A DNA stretch of 64,000 nucleotides, taken from the NCBI RefSeq assembly GCF_026262625.1, contig NZ_SHNN01000002.1, positions 806,001 to 870,000 of the forward strand, read 5' to 3'. Both the position numbers and the translations under genes were made by a program. Source of the DNA: Candidatus Litorirhabdus singularis (GTDB lineage: Bacteria; Pseudomonadota; Gammaproteobacteria; Pseudomonadales; Halieaceae). Shown here piece by piece: positions 52,797 through 61,540 of this stretch (the first letter of the stretch is position 1; every line of letters starts with the position of its first letter). The notes beneath the pieces are model-generated. The model had not been told where the DNA came from and did no database searches. It worked only from the letters and a program-made list of their open reading frames with translations.

Positions 52797-53657
52797 ATGA
52801 GCCTCATCACAAATACATCGATCAAGCTGGAGCGCTGGTTTCGCGGGCGGCGCGAATTTGCACAGCTGCAAGCCTGTGACAGCGCCGTCGTGTCCTATGG
52901 CAAAGCCGGACGCACGTGGCTGCGGGTAATGATTTCACGCTATTGCCAGCTTCAATACGGTATCGCAGATGATCAAATGCTGGAATTTGATAATTTCCAC
53001 CGCCTGAATCCCGCTGCACCAAAAATATTTTTCAGTCATGACAACTACCTACGCAGCTATACCGGCAATTTGCAGAGCAAGCGTGACTACTATCGCAAGC
53101 CAACCCTGCTACTGGCACGACGACCGCAGGATGTAGCCGTATCGCAATACTTTCAGTGGCGCCATCGCATGCGGCCCCGTAAAAAAGTTATCAACGGCTA
53201 TCCGCCACATGGTGCCGAGCTGTCGATACTGGAATTCGTGCTCCACCAGGGTCAGGGACTGCCCAACATCATCCGCTATATGAATTTGTGGGCACAGGAT
53301 ATCGACAACATGGACGCTTTTGCCATGGTCCGCTACGAGGACCTGCGTGCCTCACCAGAGCAACACATGGCGCGTGTGGTAGAGTTTCTGGGGCTGGAAT
53401 TTAAACCCGAATGGATCAGCGAATGTGTGCAATTTGCCTCCCTGGAAAACCTGCGCGCGAAAGAGAAAACCAACCACTTCAAAAACAGCGGCAGTCGCAT
53501 GCAGGCTGGTGACCCCGATAACCCCGACTCCTTCAAGGTCAGACGCGCCAAGGTGGGCGGCTACCGGGACTACTTCAGCGACGAGGAAGTAGCCACACTC
53601 GACCAAATGGTCGAAGAACAGCTCAAAAGCGTGTTTGGTTATCAAAACCAGCAATAA
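52797..53657 (+). CDS. Sulfotransferase-domain protein
   Basis: 286 residues. PAPS-binding 5'-phosphosulfate loop SYGKAGRTWLRVMISRYC near the N-terminus, 3'-phosphate motif LLARRPQDVAVSQYFQW (Arg and Ser) and the C-terminal RRAKVGGYRDYFSDEEVA, like the RxGxxGxWKxxF motif of cytosolic sulfotransferases. It moves sulfate to a hydroxyl of an unknown acceptor, possibly a lipid, sterol or polysaccharide. Starts 16 bases after ychJ, likely cotranscribed. Cytosolic, no signal peptide. Confidence 0.88.
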   Translation: MSLITNTSIKLERWFRGRREFAQLQACDSAVVSYGKAGRTWLRVMISRYCQLQYGIADDQMLEFDNFHRLNPAAPKIFFSHDNYLRSYTGNLQSKRDYYRKPTLLLARRPQDVAVSQYFQWRHRMRPRKKVINGYPPHGAELSILEFVLHQGQGLPNIIRYMNLWAQDIDNMDAFAMVRYEDLRASPEQHMARVVEFLGLEFKPEWISECVQFASLENLRAKEKTNHFKNSGSRMQAGDPDNPDSFKVRRAKVGGYRDYFSDEEVATLDQMVEEQLKSVFGYQNQQ

Positions 53658-53720
53658 GCGTGTGACAAGCCACAAATGGCCGCCTAAAATACGTCAATTA
53701 TTTATGCTCGGACAGGCACC

Positions 53721-54893
53721 GTGGCTGACTTTAGACCTGACCTTATACTACCACTAAACGCGTCAGCCGAGGCTGGAGAAGCGTCACCCGCCCGTCGCCT
53801 TGAGGGTCTGTTAACAAACCCCCATGACCTCCATATAGAATCACTGGAGCAACACCGCGACCGACTGCTGGTACAGGTGCTGTTCACCCTGCTGCTGAAT
53901 GTCATAGCGCTACTGGCCATCTTTTACCTGATCATTCCGACCACCGGAGACGGTCGTCTCTTTGGCAGTTATCTCCTGAGCGGCGTGCTGGCCATGGTCG
54001 TCTCGGTGCGGCTTCTGTTTATGCTGACCGGGGCACGAGACCTGTGTGCCAATATATTGCTAGCTGCACTGGGCAGTCTTCTGTTCGGGTCCAGTTTCTA
54101 TCTCGGCGGTGTCCTATCCCCTACTGTTATCTTCATGCTGGTGCTGCCCGTATTGGCTGCAACTTTAATGAAACGGCGCTGGGCCTATATATGGACTTGT
54201 CTCGTCATTCTAGCCTGGCTAACTCTGGTAACGCTGGAGTTTCGCGGCCATTCCATGACCGCACTCACCTTCGAAGCTAACATTGCCATCGTCCAGACGA
54301 TCTCCTTGATGGGTACCCTACTGATCATCATCGGGGTGTTAATGTCCTACCTCGTATCTAACAAGCGCTTACATCGTAGTATGCAACTCAGCGCCCAACA
54401 CCTGGATCATTTAGCGTCTCACGATGAGCTGACAACTATTCCCAATCGCCGTTCATTCTTTGAGGAGGCTGAGCGCGCCTTGGTGCGCGCACAGCGTCAG
54501 GATTCAGTATTCGGACTGCTTATTATTGACCTCAATAACTTCAAGCAGATTAACGATAACCATGGTCACGCCGTTGGCGACGAAATTCTGCGTAACATGG
54601 CCGGCCGCATGCGCGCCGGATTTCGTCAGAGTGACTTCATTGCCCGTCTGGGCGGCGACGAGTTCGCGGTAATACTCGGTGCGGTGGATCACCGCAGCGG
54701 CATGGAGCAAGCTATAGAGCGCTTTCTGCAAGTTCCCTGCGACGGCGTCAAATCCGGCGATGCAAATCTGGACTATGACTGTGCGATTGGCGGCGCACTT
54801 TACCCGGCTCAGGGCGATAGCATACTGGACCTGTATGAAGCGGCCGACGCCAATATGTACGCGGCCAAGAACACTCAGCCCGAAGATGGCTAA
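53721..54893 (+). CDS. Membrane diguanylate cyclase
   Basis: 390 residues from a GTG. About six membrane helices between residues 50 and 212 form an unassigned sensor region, followed by a GGDEF domain: DELTTIPNRRSFFEEAERAL, LLIIDLNNFKQINDNHGHAVGD, and an intact GGDEF at 311-315 (IARLGGDEFAVIL). The product-inhibition site RxxD is present as RQSD, five residues before. So it should make cyclic di-GMP and be feedback-inhibited. No EAL domain. 63 bases after the sulfotransferase gene and possibly cotranscribed. Confidence 0.95.
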   Translation: MADFRPDLILPLNASAEAGEASPARRLEGLLTNPHDLHIESLEQHRDRLLVQVLFTLLLNVIALLAIFYLIIPTTGDGRLFGSYLLSGVLAMVVSVRLLFMLTGARDLCANILLAALGSLLFGSSFYLGGVLSPTVIFMLVLPVLAATLMKRRWAYIWTCLVILAWLTLVTLEFRGHSMTALTFEANIAIVQTISLMGTLLIIIGVLMSYLVSNKRLHRSMQLSAQHLDHLASHDELTTIPNRRSFFEEAERALVRAQRQDSVFGLLIIDLNNFKQINDNHGHAVGDEILRNMAGRMRAGFRQSDFIARLGGDEFAVILGAVDHRSGMEQAIERFLQVPCDGVKSGDANLDYDCAIGGALYPAQGDSILDLYEAADANMYAAKNTQPEDG

Positions 54894-54898
54894 GAGTC

Positions 54899-55672
54899 CT
54901 AGAACATCCGCGGATGTTCGCTGACAGTACCTCCCTCCACGGGAAACTGGCCGCCGGTGCAATAACTGGCTTCGTCAGACGCCAAAAACAACGCCATTGC
55001 CGCCACCTCTGCCGCACTCCCCATCCGTTTCAGCGGTGACATACGCTCAAGGTTAGGCACAATCTCCGGGGCAGCATCCAGCGCAGGTTGCAATATAGCG
55101 GTAGGTGTCGCGCCCGGGTGTATGGAATTGCAGCGAACATTCAGTCCTTCAGTCGCGCAAAAAACCGCCACCGACTTGGTTAGCCCCACAACACCAGCCT
55201 TCGATGTCACATAGGCCACATCACCGGGTATCGCCAGATAAGAGGTTGAAGAGGCTGTATTGACTATACTGCCGCCAGCCGTTGGCTTGTTTTCCCCCAT
55301 CAGCGCAATAGCGGTCTGACAGCCCAGCATCATGCCGGTCAAGTTAATAGCCAACAAGCGGTTCCAGGTCGCCACATCAACGTCGACAATTGACTGACTG
55401 CTAACGATACCGGCATTGTTCAGTAACGCATCCAAACGGCCATATTCGCTGCGCACATGCGCCGCCAGAGCCGCCCAGTCACTCTCGCTGGTAACATCCA
55501 GGTGATAAAATTCTGCGCCACAGCTGGCCGCTACATCGCGTCCACCGGCCTCGTTAATATCCGCCAGAATAACTCGCGCGCCTTCGGCACAAAACCTGCG
55601 TACCATGCCCTCGCCAATGCCCGAAGCACCGCCGGTAATCAAGGTCACTTTGTCCTGCATACGTCCGCTCAT
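54899..55672 (-). CDS. SDR-family oxidoreductase
   Basis: 257 residues: TLITGGASGIGEGMVRRFCAEGA, an Asp after beta-2 (VILADINEAGG, NAD preference), ALLNNAGIVSSQSI, catalytic Ser in VNTASSTSYL, YVTSK, and CTGGQFPVEGGTVSEHPRMF. It fits the 3-alpha/7-alpha-hydroxysteroid or 3-hydroxyacyl dehydrogenase group but specificity cannot be read. Convergent with the diguanylate cyclase (5 bases apart), divergent from yjbQ. Confidence 0.93.
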   Translation of the reverse strand: MSGRMQDKVTLITGGASGIGEGMVRRFCAEGARVILADINEAGGRDVAASCGAEFYHLDVTSESDWAALAAHVRSEYGRLDALLNNAGIVSSQSIVDVDVATWNRLLAINLTGMMLGCQTAIALMGENKPTAGGSIVNTASSTSYLAIPGDVAYVTSKAGVVGLTKSVAVFCATEGLNVRCNSIHPGATPTAILQPALDAAPEIVPNLERMSPLKRMGSAAEVAAMALFLASDEASYCTGGQFPVEGGTVSEHPRMF

Positions 55673-55780
55673 TGCTTACCCCTGCCAGTTTTATCATTAG
55701 ACCGCCAATGTCCCATAAACACAGCAGTGCGGCAACGCTGGAAGTGGTTTAACCTTGACCTGAATAACGTGAGAATTTGC

Positions 55781-56185
55781 ATGATCAAAACGATAGAAAT
55801 AGCCGTTAGCGGCCAGGGCTTATATCCCATTACCCAAGCCGTACAGCAGGCGCTGCCCTCGAACGCCGCCGAAGGGCTGTGTACGCTGTTTATCCAGCAC
55901 ACCTCTGCCAGTCTGTTGATACAGGAAGACTACGATAGCAGCGCCCGCGTAGACCTGGAGAACTGGCTCAATCGCCTGGTGCCCGAGAATGATCCTTTGT
56001 ATACCCACACTACGGAAGGTAGCGACGATATGCCGGCCCATATTAAAGCCGCGCTGACCGCTGTGTCGGTGGCGATACCGCTGCAAAACGGAGAACTGTT
56101 GCTAGGCACTTGGCAGGGTATATTTCTGTGGGAACATCGGCATGCGCGCGGCAATCGCAGTGTAGTGATTCATCTGAACACTTAG
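55781..56185 (+). CDS. YjbQ-family protein (UPF0047)
   Basis: 134 residues. Family motifs: GLCTLFIQHTSASLLIQEDYDSSARVDLENWLNRLVPE, YTHTTEGSDDMPAHIKAAL, LLLGTWQGIFLWEHRHARG. The conserved His/Thr and Asp/Glu residues line a putative metal site. YjbQ proteins show weak thiamine-phosphate synthase activity in E. coli complementation, but the physiological role is open. The frame extends upstream to 55457 inside the divergent SDR gene; the true ATG is at 55781, after GTGAGA. Confidence 0.93.
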   Translation: MIKTIEIAVSGQGLYPITQAVQQALPSNAAEGLCTLFIQHTSASLLIQEDYDSSARVDLENWLNRLVPENDPLYTHTTEGSDDMPAHIKAALTAVSVAIPLQNGELLLGTWQGIFLWEHRHARGNRSVVIHLNT

Positions 56186-56261
56186 CACAGACATAAACGG
56201 CATTGGCTATAGTGCCCGCAAACTTCTAGACTGGACAAAAAAAGGGCCGGAGGGCCACATT

Positions 56262-56822
56262 ATGAGTTTACTGATAGGCGGAATCTGTCTCTGGGCAGCC
56301 GTACACTTTATACCCACTCTATTTCCGTCGCTGAAAACCAGTGTGAAAGCAAAGCTCGGTGAAGGCGGTTATATGGGCCTGTTCTCACTGGGCGTACTGT
56401 CTGGCCTGGGCCTTATAGTCATGGGCTGGCGCAGCGCTCAGCCCAGTCTGGTCTACTTGCCGCCAGTGGGCCTGCAGATGCTGGCGCTGCCACTGATGTT
56501 AGTGGCTTTCCTGTTGTTTATATCTGCCAAACGCAACACTCGCCTGAAGCGGATATTGCCGCACCCACAGTTAAGCAGCCTGGTACTGTGGTCCGTGGCA
56601 CATTTGCTGGCTAATGGTGATTCGCGCTCGCTGGCCCTGTTTGGCGGCCTGGGGTTGTGGGCTTTGCTAGAAATTGTTTTGATCAGCCGGCGGGATGGAC
56701 CCGCCGCAAAGGTCGAGCCGCCCTCTTGGGGTAGCGAGATTTTAGGTCTGGTGATAGCGGTGGTCGTCACTGCCGTCGTTTACGTCCTCCACCCCTGGAT
56801 TGCCGGAGTGCCAGTCGTTTAG
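56262..56822 (+). CDS. NnrU-like membrane protein
   Basis: 186 residues, five to six membrane helices, with LLIGGICLWAAVHFIPTLFPSLK, FSLGVLSGLGLIVMGWRSAQ, RILPHPQLSSLVLWSVAHLLANGDSRSLALFGGLGLWALLEI. The HPQL...AHLLANGD...FGG pattern is the PF07298 (NnrU) signature. NnrU was named for its place near nitric-oxide reduction genes, but its biochemical role is unknown and no nor/nir gene is near here. GGAGG precedes the ATG. Two bases of space to the convergent SDR. Confidence 0.92.
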   Translation: MSLLIGGICLWAAVHFIPTLFPSLKTSVKAKLGEGGYMGLFSLGVLSGLGLIVMGWRSAQPSLVYLPPVGLQMLALPLMLVAFLLFISAKRNTRLKRILPHPQLSSLVLWSVAHLLANGDSRSLALFGGLGLWALLEIVLISRRDGPAAKVEPPSWGSEILGLVIAVVVTAVVYVLHPWIAGVPVV

Positions 56823-56823
56823 C

Positions 56824-57609
56824 TTATAGCTCGGCGCAGATATGCCCGCCATCGACCACGATGGTGGAGCCGCTCATATACGCAGAAGCATCTGAGCACA
56901 GCAACAGCAACGCGCCCTCAAGGTCTTCGAATTCACCGAAACGGCGCATGGGTATGCCCTTCACAATGGACTCCGAGCGCTCACTTTCGAGCAGCACTCG
57001 ACTCACGTCAGTGAGAATATAGCCGGGCGCGATGGCGTTACAACGCACCCCGTAACGGGCGCCTTCCAGGGCCATAATCTCGGTTGCCTTGATCAATCCG
57101 GCCTTGGACACCGCGTAGGGAAACTGACCTTTTATGGTGCGGTAGGCAGTAATCGAGGCAATGTTGACGATATTGCCCTTAGTCTCGCGACCACCGACCC
57201 GTTCCGTATACATCTTGCAGAGACGCCACGCGGCCTTCAGATTAGTATCCAGCACATAGTCCCAGTCATCTTCATCCATAGAAACATAGGTGCTGGCACC
57301 AGACTCCACACCGGCATTATTCACCAGGACATCCAGCGGTCCAAAGGCGGCTTCAGCTTCTTCCAGAAAACGCGCAGCGCTATCACGGTCGCGAACATCC
57401 AGCTCTAATCCCAGAGCCTCGCCGCCGCCGGCATTTATTTCTTCCACTCTTGCAGCGATTTTATCAATGCGTCGCGCACCCAAAACAACACGCGCACCAG
57501 CGGCGGCTAGAGCACCGGCAAAATGAGAACCAAAACCCGACGAAGCGCCGGTGATAGCGACAGTCTTGCCCGCCATCGAAAATATATCTACACCTGCTCC
57601 CAAACTCAT
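56824..57609 (-). CDS. SDR-family oxidoreductase
   Basis: 261 residues: VAITGASSGFGSHFAGALAAAGA, RRIDKIAARVEEI (Arg after beta-2, NADPH), VLVNNAGVESGASTY, NIASITAYRTIKG, YAVSK and MSGSTIVVDGGHICAEL. Close in pattern to glucose/gluconate-dehydrogenase-like SDRs and to the second SDR of the 20 kb region. Single gene, convergent with nnrU-like. The stretch after its start (57610-57694) carries no gene. Confidence 0.93.
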   Translation of the reverse strand: MSLGAGVDIFSMAGKTVAITGASSGFGSHFAGALAAAGARVVLGARRIDKIAARVEEINAGGGEALGLELDVRDRDSAARFLEEAEAAFGPLDVLVNNAGVESGASTYVSMDEDDWDYVLDTNLKAAWRLCKMYTERVGGRETKGNIVNIASITAYRTIKGQFPYAVSKAGLIKATEIMALEGARYGVRCNAIAPGYILTDVSRVLLESERSESIVKGIPMRRFGEFEDLEGALLLLCSDASAYMSGSTIVVDGGHICAEL

Positions 57610-57694
57610 ACCCTACCCCTGATAATCCTCATCAGGCCGCCGAAGTTGGCCGCCATCGCTGATTGTTCTACTCTAAATCCGCAACTGCACAGGC

Positions 57695-59815
57695 TCAGGG
57701 AGCGACATATTCCCCCGGCGTACCATCGTAGCCATCACCGAAGCAAGCGCTGGCACCGCACACATTGAGCACCTCACCGGTACGCCAAAAGTGCCCTTTT
57801 TGCTGCCAGGCCGGCTCCTGACTAAACGGCATGCCATGGGTATTGTACCCCTCAGACTGCGGCGTGTTTGCCACTGGCTGTAATTGTGTACCATCATGTC
57901 CGGCTATCGGAAAAGGGCCCGAATCGAAGATTATCAGCGCGCTTCCCGCAAATGGATAGGCATCTATGCTGTCTATACCCACGTAAGGCTCCACAGCAAT
58001 ATGGCGACCCGCCACCACCGTTGGTACGTGTCTATGCAACTGCAAACTACGAGCCAGCACCTCAGCCGCGGTCTCAGTTACAGTAGCATCGCCTACAGCC
58101 GCCTGCACCAGCACTCGGCTTGCACTGGAGCCCGGCAATGGATTGCGGGTGATATGACCTGAATAACCGTTATTTTCACCGCGGTCCCAGAGCATCTGCA
58201 ACAGCGCAAGGCCCATCGCCTTGTCTACTGGTTCTGGATAGGCTGGATCGAAGCCAATCGAAAACCCTGCCCAGGCATTGCTGCGCCGCATCAATAAACT
58301 GAAACGCAAGCCCGGCACCATCAATACCGAGCGCTCAAAATGCGGATTCAGGGCCGTCAGCGCACCACCCAGTATCCCGCCCTGACTCAAGCCATCGTAG
58401 TGCACCTCGCCGGCTTTGAACAACGGTGTACCGTTGGGGTGCTGAAAGGCTGGCTCACTCGCAAAACCGTCGCTTTTAACCAACGCTTCAGACAGTAATA
58501 TTTTGTTAACAAATGCCTGTTGCAGTCGATCTACCAGGGTTGGAAACAAACTGATATTACTCAATACCCCGAAGGTCACACCCAAGTCCTGATTCGACAT
58601 ACCCCACCAATCCATGCCGCAGTAAATCAGATTCTGATCATTGGCAAGCGCAGCCAGGCCCAACACAGAGTCCCGATCACCGAACAGACCGTGCCCGGCA
58701 ATCACCGCGCGCGTGTCAGTACTGAAATCGGCCGCGTCAGCAAATGCCGCCGGAGGAATGGCGCAAACAAAAGGCACTGCAACCGTGGCATTACCATTTA
58801 GCTGCACCGGCAGAGCATCGGGCGCTAGACTGTCGTAGTTGAGAACGGAGCCTGGATCTCCTGACGCTGAGGAAAGAAAATTGGAGACCTCGACCGTACC
58901 GCGCACAGTTCGCGCCAGATCAGCTCCGCCAGGATCTGTTGGTGCCAGCTCAATCACTTCAGTAATCACCACCGATGGTGCCGCGCCCGCAAGATTTGCC
59001 AATGCGGTATCGCGCATATGAACTGCCCTGCCAGTAATATTATCGCTGGAGGCCACGGTAAAGTCCCAGGTCAAAAACAGCGACTCGCGTTCGATTCCAA
59101 AGCCCGACAGCGCACTGAACAGGGATTCCATATGCTCGCGTCGAGATTCGAAAGCCTCAATATCGGATGGAATCTGTTCTTGGAATACTTTAAAGGCATC
59201 GCTGGGCTCCATTGTTGCACCGTCTGCGTCGCGCAAATTACGCAGCACTACAATATAACGCTCACCGGGAGTCAGATTCTTTGCCACCCTGATCATGAGT
59301 AGCCCTGATTCTGGCGGGGCATAGCTATCCAATTCCGTCCAGATCAACTGTGGCTCACCGGTGGTCGCATTTAGCACCTGAATCGGCGCGTCAGTTGCCA
59401 ACGACAGACCAATATCGGTCAGCGGCGCGGCACCGGTCTCACTCAAACTCACTCCGGGAATCTGCGCCAGTATCAGTGGGCCTGGAGAAAAACCGTCATT
59501 GCGATTGTGCTCGGTAACGTCAAACGGATCCGCGTCCAGGTTAAGCGGCATAACAGCAGCGTCGAAGCTGACTCTGCGCCCCGTATTCGCGCTGACATCT
59601 TCAGTCGTAAAGAAATCATTGGGAAACGGAAACAGACAGTAGTCGGGCTGCGTGATATCGCAGCTAGCAGCTGTACTCACATCAATCGTCGCAGGATCAA
59701 CCGAATACACTGGCTCGGGCAGCATCGATTGCGGCGCGCCTGAGTTATCCCCAGAGCAGGCAGAAAGGAAAAGAAAACTACAGAGTAACGAGGCGAAAAT
59801 ATATTTAGCAGACAT
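57695..59815 (-). CDS. Large lipoprotein with alpha/beta-hydrolase-like region
   Basis: 706 residues from the ATG at 59815. Lipoprotein signal ends LLCSFLFLSACSGDN (lipobox Cys about 20). The N-terminal half is beta-rich (LFPFPNDFFTTEDVSANTGRRVSFD, YIVVLRNLRDADG), resembling secreted Ig-like or lectin-like domains. The C-terminal half has hydrolase features: AVIAGHGLFGDRDSVLGLAALA and a nucleophile-elbow-like HYDGLSQGGILGG (Ser477). Candidate for a surface esterase or lipase acting before uptake, but the catalytic acid and His are not identified. Single gene. Confidence 0.72.
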   Translation of the reverse strand: MSAKYIFASLLCSFLFLSACSGDNSGAPQSMLPEPVYSVDPATIDVSTAASCDITQPDYCLFPFPNDFFTTEDVSANTGRRVSFDAAVMPLNLDADPFDVTEHNRNDGFSPGPLILAQIPGVSLSETGAAPLTDIGLSLATDAPIQVLNATTGEPQLIWTELDSYAPPESGLLMIRVAKNLTPGERYIVVLRNLRDADGATMEPSDAFKVFQEQIPSDIEAFESRREHMESLFSALSGFGIERESLFLTWDFTVASSDNITGRAVHMRDTALANLAGAAPSVVITEVIELAPTDPGGADLARTVRGTVEVSNFLSSASGDPGSVLNYDSLAPDALPVQLNGNATVAVPFVCAIPPAAFADAADFSTDTRAVIAGHGLFGDRDSVLGLAALANDQNLIYCGMDWWGMSNQDLGVTFGVLSNISLFPTLVDRLQQAFVNKILLSEALVKSDGFASEPAFQHPNGTPLFKAGEVHYDGLSQGGILGGALTALNPHFERSVLMVPGLRFSLLMRRSNAWAGFSIGFDPAYPEPVDKAMGLALLQMLWDRGENNGYSGHITRNPLPGSSASRVLVQAAVGDATVTETAAEVLARSLQLHRHVPTVVAGRHIAVEPYVGIDSIDAYPFAGSALIIFDSGPFPIAGHDGTQLQPVANTPQSEGYNTHGMPFSQEPAWQQKGHFWRTGEVLNVCGASACFGDGYDGTPGEYVAP

Positions 59816-59895
59816 AGAAACGGACAAAAACCTTATATAAGAAATCAAAACGCGGCAGATGCTAGCAATCTCGGGGAAGGCACGCAAGTTTGTGC

Positions 59896-59917
59896 CGCGG
59901 CGCCAGGTGACGCCGCG
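59896..59917 (-). terminator. 7-bp GC-rich stem-loop after the NMO-like gene
   Basis: CGCGGCG, loop of eight, CGCCGCG, 28 bases beyond the stop of the nitronate-monooxygenase-like gene on the minus strand. No T-run. Confidence 0.3.
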
Positions 59918-59944
59918 CTGATTCCAGCGTCTGCGCGTGGAAAA

Positions 59945-60913
59945 TTAGTCCAGCATAGAGGTGAGCCGCTGACGGATAATTGCTTCAGCATCAGCCATGA
60001 TATTTTTCACCAACTGATCGCAGCTGGGAATATCGTTGATCAGACCGCCACTCATACCGACCGTAACCATGCCGGCTTCGATATCCCCGGTGCTCCAGGC
60101 CTTTTCCTGATTCTGGCCAGACACCAGATGATGGACCTCGCCAAACTCGCCGCCTGCGGCTTCTATATCGGCGACGCTATCAGCAATCCCATTGCGGTAA
60201 ACCCGCGCGGTATTCTTGTAGCTTCTAAAAATCAATCGGGTCTGGTTTTCGTCCATCTCCACGACTTTTTGCTTGATACCTTCATGGATGGGCGCCTCTT
60301 CGGTAACCAGAAACCGGGTCCCCATATTGATACCTTCGCAACCCAATGCCAGTGCTGCAGCCAGACCGCGGCCGTCGGCGATACCGCCAGAAGCGACGAC
60401 AGGGATCTTCAGCGCCTGAGTGGTGGCCGGGAACAGTACTAGTCCGCCCACATCCTGCTCGCCCGGGTGACCGGCGCATTCAAAACCATCGATGCTGACG
60501 ATATCAACCCCAATGCGCTCAGCCTTGAGCGCGTGACGCACCGCCACACACTTATGAATAACTTTTACACCGGCCGCTTTGAAGCGCTCCATAAAAGGTT
60601 CGGGGCTGCGCCCCGCGGTCTCAATGATCTTCACACCACAGTCAAGAATGACCGAGATGTACTCGTCATAATCAACCGGCGTTGCGACTACTCCCACCGT
60701 CAGGTTTACACCAAAAGGTTTGTCGGTCAGGGAGCGGCATTTTTCTATTTCTGCGCGTAATAGTTCTGGTGTGGGTTGGGACAAGGCTGTCATCACGCCC
60801 AGTGCCCCGGCATTCGAGGCTGCGGCGGCCAGCTCTGCCGTCCCTACTCGCATCATGCCGCCGCAAATAATCGGCGTTTCTATACCCAACATCTCAGTGA
60901 CTCTGGTTTTCAT
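59945..60913 (-). CDS. Nitronate monooxygenase-family FMN oxidoreductase
   Basis: 322 residues, TIM-barrel NMO/enoyl-reductase-like fold (PF03060). Motifs: IETPIICGGMMRVGTAELAAAASNAGALGVMTALSQ, KPFGVNLTVG, KVIHKCVAVRHALKAERIGVDIVSIDGFECAGHPGE, ALKIPVVASGGIADGRGLAAALALGCEGINMGTRFL. His in the FECAGHPG motif is the expected catalytic residue. Related enzymes oxidise nitronates, or reduce enoyl compounds, so substrate is uncertain. It lies between the lipoprotein and the tRNA cluster. Confidence 0.9.
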   Translation of the reverse strand: MKTRVTEMLGIETPIICGGMMRVGTAELAAAASNAGALGVMTALSQPTPELLRAEIEKCRSLTDKPFGVNLTVGVVATPVDYDEYISVILDCGVKIIETAGRSPEPFMERFKAAGVKVIHKCVAVRHALKAERIGVDIVSIDGFECAGHPGEQDVGGLVLFPATTQALKIPVVASGGIADGRGLAAALALGCEGINMGTRFLVTEEAPIHEGIKQKVVEMDENQTRLIFRSYKNTARVYRNGIADSVADIEAAGGEFGEVHHLVSGQNQEKAWSTGDIEAGMVTVGMSGGLINDIPSCDQLVKNIMADAEAIIRQRLTSMLD

Positions 60914-61028
60914 ACCCGCTATATCCCCGCTCAGTTAAAGATGACAGCAGCGCTGACTGCGCCACACAAAGTGGGACACTATAGGTGGCTTGTTTTGTGA
61001 TGTATAGGGTATTGGGCGATGCTGAAAA

Positions 61029-61105
61029 TGGTGCGCCCGACAGGATTCGAACCTGTGACCGTCCGCTTAGAAGGCGGATGCTCTATCCAGCTGAGCTACG
61101 GGCGC
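61029..61105 (-). tRNA. tRNA-Arg (anticodon TCT)
   Basis: 77-base cloverleaf with 7-bp acceptor GCGCCCG/CGGGCGC, encoded CCA, D arm AGCTCAGCTGGATAGAGC, anticodon stem TCCGC/GCGGA with loop CTTCTAA and T-arm ACAGGTTCGAATCCTGT. Reads AGA/AGG. Last of three tRNA genes on the strand, with a long spacer before it. Confidence 0.97.
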
Positions 61106-61123
61106 ATAACTCAAACAGTTGCC

Positions 61124-61129
61124 ATTATA
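61124..61129 (-). promoter_or_regulatory. -10-like TATAAT before tRNA-Arg
   Basis: TATAAT on the minus strand, about 19 bases before the tRNA-Arg 5' end, in the 96-base gap after tRNA-His. No good -35 element lies at 16-18 bases, so an independent promoter is possible but unproven. Confidence 0.3.
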
Positions 61130-61201
61130 GGACAACTCCAACCGCGGTGGCTGCAGAACTAACGGGCTTCCAAGGGGGTGTGGTCAGCTCGATTAGTGTA
61201 A

Positions 61202-61278
61202 TGGGGTGGCCGACGGGTCTTGAACCCGCTACCTCCGGAGTCACAATCCGGTGCTCTACCTGGTGAGCTACGGCCACC
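61202..61278 (-). tRNA. tRNA-His (anticodon GTG)
   Basis: Cloverleaf with acceptor GTGGCCG/CGGCCAC, the extra G at -1 facing C73, encoded CCA, anticodon stem CCGGA/TCCGG, loop TTGTGAC (GTG) and T-loop GTTCAAGAC. Ten bases after tRNA-Pro in transcription order. Confidence 0.97.
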
Positions 61279-61287
61279 ACTAAAAAG

Positions 61288-61364
61288 TGGTCGGGGTAGA
61301 GAGATTCGAACTCCCGACATCCTGCTCCCAAAGCAGGCGCGCTACCAGACTGCGCTATACCCCG
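61288..61364 (-). tRNA. tRNA-Pro (anticodon TGG)
   Basis: Cloverleaf with acceptor CGGGGTA/TACCCCG, encoded CCA, anticodon stem CCTGC/GCAGG with loop TTTGGGA (TGG) and T-arm GGGAGTTCGAATCTCTC. First gene after the promoter; reads CCA and probably all CCN. Confidence 0.97.
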
Positions 61365-61400
61365 ACAAGGTATTGAAACTTGCGATTTTCAAGAGCGCGC

Positions 61401-61429
61401 ATCATACCCGCCACCCTCCCCAGCGTCAA
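61401..61429 (-). promoter_or_regulatory. tRNA operon promoter
   Basis: Minus strand: TTGACG (bases 61429-61424), 17 bases, TATGAT (61406-61401), then a GC-rich discriminator GCGCGC (61400-61395), the form known from stringently controlled stable-RNA promoters. It lies 37 bases upstream of tRNA-Pro and probably drives Pro-His and perhaps Arg. Confidence 0.8.
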
Positions 61430-61540
61430 CGCGAAAAGCAGGTAGTTAACAGGTTCTTAACCGGTACGGTGCTTCCCCCCGCTGCGGTGCTCATGCGATA
61501 ATCCGCGACTTTTAGACTACCCCCAAAAGGAACAGCTGTT

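Noticed and set aside
55457-55780. Upstream extension of the YjbQ frame
   Set aside because: Lies inside the divergent SDR gene; family length and GTGAGA fix the start at 55781.
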